NCBI GenBank assembly: GCA_028112705.1
Contig: JAOGYN010000030.1
Coordinates: 1-8,972, forward strand
Length of the DNA: 8,972 nt
Reading direction: 5' to 3'
Origin: GCA-002712045 sp028112705
GTDB taxonomy: Bacteria; Pseudomonadota; Alphaproteobacteria; Rhodobacterales; Rhodobacteraceae
Shown here: one piece after another, positions 1 through 5,560 of the stretch
How the letters are laid out: every line of letters starts with the position of its first letter
Numbering within the stretch: the stretch's first letter is position 1
The notes under the pieces: model-generated
Database searches by the model: none
What the model was told of the DNA's origin: nothing
The model's input: the letters and a program-made list of their open reading frames with translations, nothing else
Position numbers and translations under genes: made by a program

Positions 1-2
1 AA

Positions 3-194
3 GAAAAGTACAAAATGAACAGTGTTCAAATCAGTGGTTTCCTCAACTCAAATAATATCAAAACTCCTCGTAACAAGATTTATAATTATAAGATTGTTTG
101 GGGAAGTATTAAGAAATATAAGAAGAGATTAGATCGTTATAACTTGGATATTATTGATCGTGTTAAAGAAACGATTTCTTACAGCATTGATTGA
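3..194 (+). CDS. Small recombinase-module-like protein, possibly 5'-partial
   Basis: The frame is open from the window edge and stops with TGA at 192-194; the first ATG is at 15 (59 aa). The protein is basic and reads N-S-V-Q-I-S-G-F-L-N-S-N-N-I-K-T-P-R-N-K, then Y-N-Y-K-I-V-W and a lysine/arginine-rich helix. The pattern LN-x3-I-x-(T/S)-P-x-N-K-x-Y-x4-V resembles the small helical segment after the catalytic domain in serine recombinases (LN-x-x-GI-x-TP-x-G-x-x-W). No catalytic serine domain is visible. About 14 of 38 aligned residues are identical to the protein at 2250-2459, so the two are probably paralogs. By that alignment the true N-terminus may lie about ten residues upstream, outside the window, and the ATG at 15 has only a weak purine-rich leader. 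DNA binding is inferred from the pattern and the charge; the true function is unknown. Confidence 0.55.
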   Translation, partial: EKYKMNSVQISGFLNSNNIKTPRNKIYNYKIVWGSIKKYKKRLDRYNLDIIDRVKETISYSID

Positions 195-212
195 TAAGTT
201 ATTTTGAAAATA

Positions 213-229
213 TATGATCACTGATCATA
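213..229. promoter_or_regulatory. 17-bp perfect palindrome, operator-like
   Basis: The sequence TATGATCA-C-TGATCATA is an exact inverted repeat of 8-bp arms around one central base, lying 18 bases after the stop of the first gene. This size and shape suit a dimeric DNA-binding protein. It could also be a chance AT-rich palindrome or part of the termination region of the first gene. No regulator can be assigned. Confidence 0.3.
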
Positions 230-239
230 ATACTTGATA

Positions 240-266
240 GGGTGTTAGATAACTAATCTAACATCC
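240..266. terminator. 11-bp stem-loop, terminator-like without T tract
   Basis: GGGTGTTAGAT (240-250) pairs with ATCTAACATCC (256-266) around the loop AACTA, with one G-U pair on the plus strand. It follows the first gene on the plus strand and also encloses the stop codon of the VOC remnant on the minus strand. Neither side has a clear run of T residues, so intrinsic termination would be weak; it may instead protect a 3' end. Confidence 0.4.
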
Positions 267-358
267 ACATCATTCCCCCAAGGGTCTTTAAAAGTGATCT
301 GAAATTATATTTGAAGATAGTAAATATTAGGTATGCGAGTATGATAATTACTCCCATA
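245..358 (-). pseudogene. Decayed C-terminus of a VOC/glyoxalase-family gene
   Basis: On the minus strand, 245-304 encodes FQITFKDPWGNDVDVRLVI followed by TAA. The core F-x-DPWGN followed by an acidic/hydrophobic strand is the hallmark end of vicinal-oxygen-chelate proteins (glyoxalase, bleomycin-resistance, extradiol dioxygenase fold). The same frame upstream reads R-I-P-N-I-Y-Y-L-Q-I but is cut by TAA at 305-307 and by TAG just before the segment. No start codon and none of the N-terminal metal-binding strand remain. Only about 35 of the usual 120-140 residues are recognisable, so this is a dead fragment. Another frame gives a short hydrophobic peptide here, which I regard as chance. Confidence 0.45.
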
Positions 359-471
359 CTAGAAATGAAGATAAGCTAGTAGATGTCTAGTTTACAATAA
401 TTTTAGACCATCAACGGAGAGATCAGAATACTAATTGCACACAGACCTCCCACGTTCATAAGGGTTTTTAT

Positions 472-843
472 TTAATCAGCTGAAGTCCAAGGACCAAAGT
501 CTTTACCACCTTCGACAAACTCATACATTATGCACTGCTCATCACCGATTACCCAACCATCATGACCTGGAGCAAAGTAATATGCATCACCTGGTCCAAC
601 TTCGATTTTTGATCCATCATCATGTGAACAACCTAATCGACCAGATATGACCACACCAATGTGTCCTGCCTGACAGCTATGACCACCGACTATTGGCTTA
701 ATGCACTCAGACCAAATCCATCCTGGTTGAACTACTAACTTAGAGGCATTTATATTACCTAACTTAACTATCTCCACTCTTGCCTTTGGAGGCTCTTTCA
801 CTTCATCTGCATTTTCGAAATTCTTTGAGTATAGATTTGCCAT
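472..843 (-). CDS. Cupin-domain protein
   Basis: This 123-aa single-domain protein has the small beta-barrel cupin fold. Residues 39-60 (QPGWIWSE..KP..GGHSCQAGH) are followed by G-V-V-I-S-G-R-L at 63-70, then D-G-S with E-V-G-P-G-D-A and A-P-G-H-D-G-W-V at 91-98. H55, H61 and H94 are candidate metal ligands; the glutamate of the classic first cupin motif is not obvious, so metal binding is uncertain. Proteins of this type (WSE..KP..G..SCQ..H.G..VSGR) are common in bacteria without a defined substrate. The start is supported by AAAGGA seven bases before the ATG. The gene is divergent from the helix-turn-helix gene at 918 and shares its 74-base upstream region. The fold call is firm; the function is unknown. 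Confidence 0.85.
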   Translation of the reverse strand: MANLYSKNFENADEVKEPPKARVEIVKLGNINASKLVVQPGWIWSECIKPIVGGHSCQAGHIGVVISGRLGCSHDDGSKIEVGPGDAYYFAPGHDGWVIGDEQCIMYEFVEGGKDFGPWTSAD

Positions 844-917
844 TAAATATTCCTTTATTTTATGATTTATTCATAAACTAAATTTATCAAACTCCTCAAA
901 ATATACAAATATTAATT

Positions 918-1067
918 ATGGATAAGTTCTATCTGATGAAAATCAATGAGAGTTTAGTGCAAAAGATTTGTTACCTTCACAACAAAGGTCATGGTCTTCA
1001 ATCTATCTCTAAGGAACTAAGTGTTGGTAGATCGTCTGTGTATAGGACCCTCAAACAGTATACTTAA
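918..1067 (+). CDS. 49-aa stand-alone resolvase/Hin-type helix-turn-helix protein
   Basis: ATG at 918 to TAA at 1065-1067 encodes 49 residues. Residues 12-47 match the C-terminal DNA-binding domain of Hin/resolvase serine recombinases: a first helix S-L-V-Q-K-I-C-Y-L-H, then G-L-Q-S-I-S-K-E-L-S-V-G-R-S-S-V-Y-R-T-L-K as the turn and recognition helix (compare the family pattern I-A-x-x-L-G-I-S-R-x-T-V-Y-R-x-L). The catalytic domain is absent and there is no room for it upstream. A decayed homolog at 3395-3514 keeps about 23 of 38 residues, so this was a discrete element rather than a chance frame. No clear ribosome-binding site precedes the ATG. The stop overlaps the start of the next small gene (TAATG). 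It may be a small DNA-binding regulator or a recombinase relic. Confidence 0.65.
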   Translation: MDKFYLMKINESLVQKICYLHNKGHGLQSISKELSVGRSSVYRTLKQYT

Positions 1068-1180
1068 TGTTTAAGGCTATAGGTTGGATGATTGTTGGAG
1101 GTGTTATTGTTTATTTTGTCGAGGATCCAACAAAGTTAAATATGTTTATTAACTTGATCAATCATTTAAAACATCATTAA
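1067..1180 (+). CDS. 37-aa single-pass membrane peptide
   Basis: ATG at 1067 shares its A with the TAA stop of the helix-turn-helix gene, the TAATG arrangement typical of translational coupling. The peptide has one hydrophobic span (A-I-G-W-M-I-V-G-G-V-I-V-Y-F-V, residues 4-18), an acidic turn E-D-P-T-K, then a tail ending H-L-K-H-H. It matches no family I know. The GG in the helix could allow packing against another helix. The coupling is the main support; the short length leaves doubt whether it is expressed. Confidence 0.4.
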   Translation: MFKAIGWMIVGGVIVYFVEDPTKLNMFINLINHLKHH

Positions 1181-1233
1181 ATAAAAATGGTGTCTTAATG
1201 AGACTAAATTTTAAAATTTAAAAGGATCTACGT

Positions 1234-1563
1234 GTGACAATTTTTAAGAAATTCAATGAGGCTTTTAGTTCAGGTGATATTGAGAAAGCTGCTGAATGTT
1301 TTCATGAAGATATACAAATGACTATGCACTCAGATGGTAGTGTTATGAACAAAAAAGAATGGCTCGAAAGGGTTGGACCTATGATGGGTAAGTTGAAGAG
1401 AGAAAAAGTTAGGTGTATTTATGAAAATGAGCATATATTGGTTACCCATTGGTTTGGAACTTTTCCTAATGGATCACAAGATGCTATTATGTGGGTAGGA
1501 GTCAAAAAAGATGGTCTTATATATAGGGTTGAAACAGGATCAACTCCAATAAATCTTTCGTAA
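1234..1563 (+). CDS. SnoaL/NTF2-like protein
   Basis: This 109-aa protein has the alpha+beta cone layout of the SnoaL-like/nuclear transport factor 2 superfamily. F-x-x-F-N-E-A-F-S-S-G-D-I-E-K-A-A-E-C-F-H-E-D-I at residues 4-27 is the classic opening helix pair, followed by a beta-rich half (H-W-F-G-T-F, I-M-W-V-G-V-K-K-D-G-L-I-Y-R-V-E-T-G). Members include small hydrolases, isomerases and many uncharacterised proteins; no catalytic residue can be assigned here. The start is GTG at 1234, chosen because AAAGGA lies seven bases upstream. A possible promoter (TTGATC at 1154, TTAAAT at 1177, 17-base spacer) lies inside the preceding small gene but is weak. The membrane-protein gene follows after 17 bases on the same strand, suggesting a two-gene unit. 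Confidence 0.7.
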   Translation: MTIFKKFNEAFSSGDIEKAAECFHEDIQMTMHSDGSVMNKKEWLERVGPMMGKLKREKVRCIYENEHILVTHWFGTFPNGSQDAIMWVGVKKDGLIYRVETGSTPINLS

Positions 1564-1580
1564 AAATAATTAGACAAGAT

Positions 1581-2174
1581 ATGAATGCAACTGAACTATT
1601 AGAATTAACCATGACTCTAAAAATAGTCTTATGGATAGAGTTTATAGTCTATATGGGTATTGGCTTATACGAAATATTTGATTCATTTGCCGATGCTAAG
1701 CCGTGGGTTAAAATAAATGGTAAATCTAATAGCTACTTATTTATGAAAGAGACCGTTAGCTACAAAATGCATGCCTCGGTATGTTTTTTATTAGGATTTA
1801 TCGCATTAAATGGCATATTAGAGGGTGCTGTAACAAGATTTGAACTTGAGTTGATTTTTGTCGGTCTAGCACTAATTATGATGATGCTTTGGATGACGAT
1901 ACTTCCAGGCAGACTCGGCTTTAATGTTTTGTTTTTAACAAAACCAGAAACCACACTTCAAATTGTTATGCTCATATTTTTTTGGGACTTAATAAGGCCA
2001 GAAATTTTGGGGCTTTGTGCGTTTCTCAATTTATGGGGTTTTATTGTTTATTTCTCCCATACTCGGAAAAAAGCTCTTTTCCCTTATAAATATAAAACGA
2101 TAAGAAACGATGCAAAAGATGCTGGAGTTGATGGAAAAACTCTCAAAATATTTGATAAACTAGCAGGCAAATGA
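1581..2174 (+). CDS. Four-helix integral membrane protein, unknown function
   Basis: The 197-aa product has four probable transmembrane segments, at about residues 12-32, 64-82, 90-107 and 126-158 (the last may be two helices). A polar loop, D-A-K-P-W-V-K-I-N-G-K-S, lies between the first two, and the C-terminal tail of about 38 residues is basic and lysine-rich, so it is probably cytoplasmic. I do not recognise a family and see no catalytic motif. It follows the SnoaL-like gene by 17 bases on the same strand, which suggests co-transcription. The ATG at 1581 has only a poor purine-rich leader (ACAAGA); a later in-frame ATG at 1611 has no better site. An antisense frame within 1760-1954 is a shadow. 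Confidence 0.7.
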   Translation: MNATELLELTMTLKIVLWIEFIVYMGIGLYEIFDSFADAKPWVKINGKSNSYLFMKETVSYKMHASVCFLLGFIALNGILEGAVTRFELELIFVGLALIMMMLWMTILPGRLGFNVLFLTKPETTLQIVMLIFFWDLIRPEILGLCAFLNLWGFIVYFSHTRKKALFPYKYKTIRNDAKDAGVDGKTLKIFDKLAGK

Positions 2175-2249
2175 GGGGTAATCTAAATCTGTGAAGTATC
2201 ACAGAAACTACCTACTAAAAGAAAGAGGGTTGTATTCATTTTCAAACGT

Positions 2250-2459
2250 ATGGACGATTTGAGAGATATTGGACTCAAATATTATGAGATTGCAGACTTG
2301 TTGAATCTAAAGGGAATAGTTTCACCAACCAATAAAAAATATACTGCTCAGTTAGTTGAAAGAAGCTTATTCAAATTTCTAAATAGATTGAAAAGAGAAA
2401 GTGAGATAGAATTAGTCTCAGTGAATTCAGAAGTGATAGGACTAAAAAAAATAATGTAA
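2250..2459 (+). CDS. Small recombinase-module-like protein
   Basis: This 69-aa protein carries Y-Y-E-I-A-D-L-L-N-L-K-G-I-V-S-P-T-N-K-K-Y at residues 11-31, then T-A-Q-L-V-E-R-S and a basic helix F-L-N-R-L-K-R. The pattern (IA-x-x-LN-x-x-GI-x-(T/S)P-x-x-K-x-(Y/W)-x3-(L)V) is that of the helical module following the catalytic domain of serine recombinases. No catalytic domain is encoded upstream. It aligns with the protein ending at 194, sharing LN, I, P, NK, Y, V, S, K and RL. The frame is open back to 2187 but offers no earlier ATG, GTG or TTG. The nearest AGAGGG (2224-2229) is too far for the ATG. A 23-codon GTG frame (2191-2262) overlaps the start and could couple translation. DNA binding is inferred only. 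Confidence 0.55.
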   Translation: MDDLRDIGLKYYEIADLLNLKGIVSPTNKKYTAQLVERSLFKFLNRLKRESEIELVSVNSEVIGLKKIM

Positions 2460-2489
2460 ATACAACGGCTTAATATGTTATTCTAAAAC

Positions 2490-2509
2490 TATTCCGTTAC
2501 AGTGGAATA
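2490..2509. other. Small hairpin downstream of the mini-recombinase gene
   Basis: TATTCC (2490-2495) pairs with GGAATA (2504-2509), extended by a G-U pair, around a short loop. It lies 30 bases after the stop at 2459. No T tract follows, so terminator function is weak. The rest of the 173-base gap before the glutaredoxin gene shows nothing I can name. Confidence 0.25.
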
Positions 2510-2632
2510 ACCTTCTTCGGTGATAAGTCATCCGATGTAGATGCATTTTTATTGAAGAACTTTAAAATAATAACTACTTATACAAATACGATAATTGTTA
2601 ATGATCAAATATGATGAAGAAGAGGTCTTAGA

Positions 2633-2887
2633 ATGAATATGGTTGAAGTTTATACAAGACCTTGGTGTGGATTTTGTTCAAGAGTTAAACGACTACTAAA
2701 TAGTAAGAATATTATTTTCACCGAAATTGATGTTGGTCGCAATCCAGAACTCAAACAAACGATGATAGAACGTTCTAATCGTCATACCTTCCCACAAATC
2801 TTTTTAAATGATGAACATATTGGCGATTGTATGGAGTTGTATGACCTAGAACGAAAAGGTTTGTTTGATAAATTATTCGAAAATTAA
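2633..2887 (+). CDS. grxC: Glutaredoxin (dithiol, CGFC active site)
   Basis: This 84-aa protein is a full-length small class I glutaredoxin, a glutathione-dependent disulfide reductase of the cytoplasm. V-E-V-Y-T-R-P-W-C-G-F-C at residues 4-15 carries the two active-site cysteines (C12, C15). T52-F53-P54 supplies the cis-proline loop, and H-I-G-D-C-M-E-L at 62-69 is the glutathione-binding turn. Two details differ from the standard: the active site is CGFC rather than CPYC, and the usual I-G-G-C-D-D-L turn is I-G-D-C-M-E-L, with the second Gly replaced by Asp. The ATG at 2633 is supported by GAAGAGG seven bases upstream. It stands alone among small accessory genes. The family call is secure; substrate range is not visible. 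Confidence 0.93.
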   Translation: MNMVEVYTRPWCGFCSRVKRLLNSKNIIFTEIDVGRNPELKQTMIERSNRHTFPQIFLNDEHIGDCMELYDLERKGLFDKLFEN

Positions 2888-3003
2888 TTTCATATAAGAA
2901 ATACTATGATGATTATGCAAAAGCAACTAATAGGTCGTTCTTACATCATTCGATTACCGTAGAATAGCACCCAACAGACACACTTACCCAATTAAACAAT
3001 ATA

Positions 3004-3045
3004 TTTGTGTTGATCTTCTTATTAGATTTATCATCACAAATTTTT
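3004..3045 (+). terminator. Stem-loop with T run, candidate terminator
   Basis: TTTGTGTTGAT (3004-3014) pairs with ATCATCACAAA (3030-3040) with one mismatch, followed directly by TTTTT at 3041-3045. The orientation suits a plus-strand transcript such as that of the glutaredoxin gene, which ends about 115 bases upstream. The right arm overlaps the last codons of the minus-strand gene that ends at 3034, so convergent transcription could share it. The stem is AT-rich and therefore weak. Confidence 0.4.
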
Positions 3046-3306
3046 ACCTCTGTAAAAGCTTTTTATATGACCCACACATTTTCCATAAAGGTATTCTAGG
3101 TTATTTTTGTGAGTACGATCAATAATCCGTTGACCATCATCGCCATGATGAATAATATTATAAATTAGTCCATATACTGATTTCATATTTTTACGATCTT
3201 TACTCTTGAGGTTGTAATCAGATATGTTTAACCATCTATCAGATTTTCCAGTAATGATTTTATCTATCTGTGCTATAACTTCAACAATGTCTGAATTCAA
3301 ACCCAT
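3034..3306 (-). CDS. Orphan 90-aa hypothetical protein
   Basis: I do not recognise a family. The product is basic and probably soluble, predicted mostly helical, with no signal peptide or membrane span. Visible features are an N-terminal helix I-V-E-V-I-A-Q-I-D-K-I-I, a polar centre K-S-K-D-R-K-N-M-K-S-V-Y, the segment I-I-H-H-G-D-D-G-Q-R-I-I-D-R, and a basic tail. The ATG at 3306 has AAAGGTAG a few bases upstream, which is fair support. Its 3' end overlaps a candidate terminator for the opposite strand. Codon use and A/T bias look like the neighbours. It sits next to decayed genes, so it may be a young or transferred accessory gene. Confidence 0.5.
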   Translation of the reverse strand: MGLNSDIVEVIAQIDKIITGKSDRWLNISDYNLKSKDRKNMKSVYGLIYNIIHHGDDGQRIIDRTHKNNLEYLYGKCVGHIKSFYRGKNL

Positions 3307-3394
3307 GTAATTTTCTACCTTTATAGATATGTCTTAGTCGGATATTTAGTGTGTTAAGTGCCCAACTACTCAACACTGGACAGGTAGTCAAACA

Positions 3395-3514
3395 TTACTG
3401 AGTGAGTTGTTTCAAAGTTCGATAAACTAAAAAACCACCAACACGTAATTCCTTTGCGATGAATTGTAGACTATCGCACTTATAATAAAGGCAACAATTC
3501 TTTCGAACTAAACT
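3395..3514 (-). pseudogene. Decayed second copy of the 49-aa Hin-type helix-turn-helix
   Basis: The minus-strand frame from 3514 to the TAA at 3395-3397 encodes 39 residues beginning S-L-V-R-K-N-C-C-L and ending L-Q-F-I-A-K-E-L-R-V-G-G-F-L-V-Y-R-T-L-K-Q-L-T-Q. It aligns without gaps to residues 12-49 of the gene at 918-1067, with about 23 of 38 identities, including L-Q, K-E-L, V-G and V-Y-R-T-L-K-Q. Where the intact copy has the codon for E just before S-L-V, this copy has TAA (3515-3517), and no start codon precedes it. The turn residues R-S-S are changed to G-F-L, which should spoil DNA recognition. It is a dead paralog or old duplicate in opposite orientation. A weak imperfect hairpin at 3351-3376 lies just past its stop. 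Confidence 0.6.
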
Positions 3515-3568
3515 TTACAACGATAAAATCAGAAAAAGTCTGTTCCAGAACCTTCAGTTACAATGAAA

Positions 3569-3880
3569 TCAAGATGATCTACCTAGGAAACTATTTCTAA
3601 TACTGGAAGAAAACATATAATCTGGTTCATTTGAATAACTTAAAATAGCCATAATTCTCTCTGAATTTTTATCCACTGGAGCCACGCGATGAAGAGAATT
3701 CGACCCTTTAAAAAGAGAAAGAGTTCCTGGGTTTTAACTTATACTAATTACATCCTCGTCCCGATTATCTAAAATCGATAATTCTTTTTTAGTTGGCACA
3801 ATACCTCGACCAATAAGTAAAAGTTGTTTAAAGACCTTTGTATTGGAAGCTATAGATAAAACCTGGTGAAAAAAAATTGG
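3569..3880 (-). pseudogene. C-terminal remnant of a 2-oxoglutarate/Fe(II) oxygenase
   Basis: One minus-strand frame, read from about 3880, gives H-Q-V-L-S-I-A-S-N-T-K and continues through E-D-V-I-S-I-S to a TAA at 3734-3736. The same frame resumes N-P-G-T-L-S-L-F-K-G-S-N-S-L-H-R-V-A-P-V and ends I-R-N-S-F-L-G-R-S-S with TGA at 3569-3571. The block PGTLxLFxGxxSLHRVxPV, with an arginine 11 residues after the histidine, is the distal metal His and 2-oxoglutarate-binding Arg region of non-haem iron oxygenases. The upstream HxD half is missing, and no start codon is present. Homology on both sides of the TAA in one frame shows a nonsense mutation rather than two genes. The intact DOPA-dioxygenase-like gene begins at its truncated 5' edge, so replacement or rearrangement is likely. 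Confidence 0.65.
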
Positions 3881-3890
3881 AGTGTTATTT

Positions 3891-4211
3891 GTGAAGTATC
3901 ATGCACATATTTACTGGGAAAATCTAAGTGAAAAAGAAAAAGCACTTAGCTTCCGTATTACACTTCATGATAATGGGTGTGGACTAGGTAGGATAAAAGA
4001 TAAACCAGTAGGACCACATCCTCTTCCTATGTATCAAGTTATGTATGAAGCAAGTAATAAAGAATTTGTGGAAAACTACCTCAAAAAATATAATGGTAAA
4101 ATAAGCATTCTATTGCATGAGGATATTGGACACGACCATAAACGCGATCATACAGACGGCGCCCGCTGGATAGGGAAAAAACTACAATTAAATTTAGAAA
4201 ACTTTAATTAA
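3891..4211 (+). CDS. DOPA 4,5-dioxygenase-family protein
   Basis: The product (106 aa) matches the small DOPA 4,5-dioxygenase family, non-haem iron enzymes of the extradiol ring-cleavage type. Signs are Y-H-A-H-I-Y-W at residues 3-9, then K-P-V-G-P-H-P-L-P-M-Y-Q-V near 44-56, and S-I-L-L-H-E-D-I-G-H-D followed by R-D-H-T-D-G-A-R-W-I-G near 85-100. The conserved histidines H4/H6, H48, H82 and H92 are candidate metal or catalytic residues. Bacterial members often have no proven substrate, and some act on catechol-type compounds. GTG at 3891 is chosen over GTG at 3882 because GGAG (3879-3882) lies eight bases before it. It converges on the oxidase gene across a 44-base gap that holds no clear terminator. 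Confidence 0.85.
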   Translation: MKYHAHIYWENLSEKEKALSFRITLHDNGCGLGRIKDKPVGPHPLPMYQVMYEASNKEFVENYLKKYNGKISILLHEDIGHDHKRDHTDGARWIGKKLQLNLENFN

Positions 4212-4255
4212 TAGGCATTTCTCAGCAATTTAAAAAATCGAGGCACAGGTTGTTA

Positions 4256-5560
4256 CTAGGATTTTAATTCAGGAATTTTGTCCATTAATTTATAATAAAA
4301 ATACTTTGTCTCTGCGCCAATTGGACCAATCACCCCCCAATTCCAAGCATATGGAATTTGTTCAAATATTTTAAATTTGTCAGACGAACCAGTTAACCAA
4401 TCACCTAAAATATTAGCTGCCGCTGGTGCCGTATTCATTCCATGTCCACCAAATCCAACTAAGGAATAAATCCTCGAACCTATTTCACTAACAAAGGGCA
4501 TCATATGTGAGGCATATGCCATATTACCAGACCATGCATAATCAATCTTAAGCGTCTCTTGTGAGCAAGTGTCAGATATAAGTTGAGGAAATATGCTAGC
4601 AATATCTTTTAAAGCATTCTTCTTTATCTTATCAATATTTTTAGTACCCAGAGCAGTAATACTATGGCCCCATAGCAATCTATTATCAGGCAAAACGCGA
4701 TAATAATTTCCAGCTCGACGAGTATCATAAATTGCCCAATCACAATTTATTATCTCTTTCTGCCTCACAGTTAAGGGTGATGTGACCGCTATATAGGTTT
4801 GAATGGGCAAAATACTCTTTGATACTTTACCTGTTTCACGTCCTCCATAACCACCAGTAGCAAAAACAACTCTTTTGGCTTTAACATTAATCTCACTATT
4901 ATTTACCTTAAGAACGGAGAAATCCTTCATATGCTCCATTGAGGAAATTTTTGACTTTGTAAAAATACGTCCACCAAGGTCGATTATTTCTTTTTGTAAG
5001 CATTTTAAAAAATTTAAAGGATTAAACTGATACCCCTCTTCGCAATAAATGCCATAATTGTATCTATCACTTTTTAAAAAACTTTGGAGTTCGTTTTTAT
5101 CGATTACTCTTGAGCCCACTGGACATTCACTAACCGGTGCACCCGAACAAGATACAGAAAGAACACCCTTCTTTATGTCCAAAGATTCATATTCCTCTGA
5201 GCACATTCGTTCGCGCATCCAATTATAACCATCAAGAGAGAATTGATTTAATTCGTCTGCAACCCTAGGACCCACAAGTTTTACTATTTCCTCCGGAGAC
5301 GAAGCCCAGCCAGGTGTACAAAACCCCCCGTTTCGTCCAGAAGCATTCTGTCCTATTTCGCGCGCTTCCAATAATAGAACATCAACACCCTTTTCTAATA
5401 AGTTTCGAAGTAAACATAATCCTGCTAAGCCACCACCAATTATAGCAACATCACAAGTTTGGTTTGTGGTAACCTTAGAAAAATGAATATTTTTTTCTGT
5501 GTTATCTTCATACCAAGTTTTAGAAAAAAGCGAATTATCATTACTCGAAACTAAACTCAA
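4256..5560 (-). CDS. FAD-dependent amine/amino-acid oxidase (DAO family)
   Basis: This 434-aa flavoprotein belongs to the DadA/PuuB/OrdL group, which oxidises the C-N bond of D-amino acids, N-methyl amino acids or gamma-glutamylated amines, yielding an imine that hydrolyses. The FAD-binding beta-alpha-beta unit is at 37-66 (D-V-A-I-I-G-G-G-L-A-G ... L-L-L-E), followed by the signature N-A-S-G-R-N-G-G-F at 72-80. The C-terminal FAD/substrate part has Y-A-W-S-G-N-M-A and G-F-G-G-H-G-M-N-T-A-P. The layout is closest to gamma-glutamylputrescine oxidase, but the substrate cannot be read from the sequence. The start is TTG at 5560: it overlaps the permease stop as TTGA and has AAGGA eight bases upstream. 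No in-frame ATG lies near. Position after the ABC permease suggests it oxidises the imported compound. Confidence 0.88.
   Translation of the reverse strand: MSLVSSNDNSLFSKTWYEDNTEKNIHFSKVTTNQTCDVAIIGGGLAGLCLLRNLLEKGVDVLLLEAREIGQNASGRNGGFCTPGWASSPEEIVKLVGPRVADELNQFSLDGYNWMRERMCSEEYESLDIKKGVLSVSCSGAPVSECPVGSRVIDKNELQSFLKSDRYNYGIYCEEGYQFNPLNFLKCLQKEIIDLGGRIFTKSKISSMEHMKDFSVLKVNNSEINVKAKRVVFATGGYGGRETGKVSKSILPIQTYIAVTSPLTVRQKEIINCDWAIYDTRRAGNYYRVLPDNRLLWGHSITALGTKNIDKIKKNALKDIASIFPQLISDTCSQETLKIDYAWSGNMAYASHMMPFVSEIGSRIYSLVGFGGHGMNTAPAAANILGDWLTGSSDKFKIFEQIPYAWNWGVIGPIGAETKYFYYKLMDKIPELKS

Noticed and set aside
24..32. GTTCAAATC resembling a tRNA T-loop
   Set aside because: The flanking bases do not form the 5-bp stem, no acceptor or anticodon arm fits, and the stretch is inside a coding frame.
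265..366. Short hydrophobic peptide frame on the minus strand over the VOC remnant
   Set aside because: It begins after a stop with no ribosome-binding site and is better explained as an alternative frame of the decayed VOC gene.
1760..1954. 64-aa minus-strand frame inside the membrane-protein gene
   Set aside because: It is antisense to a longer coding frame with clear membrane helices, shows no ribosome-binding site and has no recognisable domain.
2191..2262. 23-codon GTG frame overlapping the start of the mini-recombinase gene
   Set aside because: It has a distant GAGGGG but no homology; it is mentioned only as a possible coupling leader.
2474..2614. Open plus-strand frame of about 46 codons before the glutaredoxin gene
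   Set aside because: No ATG or GTG start, no ribosome-binding site and no recognisable motif; it ends in the glutaredoxin leader, so chance is likelier.
3351..3376. Imperfect hairpin past the decayed helix-turn-helix copy
   Set aside because: An 8-bp stem with an A-C mismatch and no T run is too weak to call a terminator.
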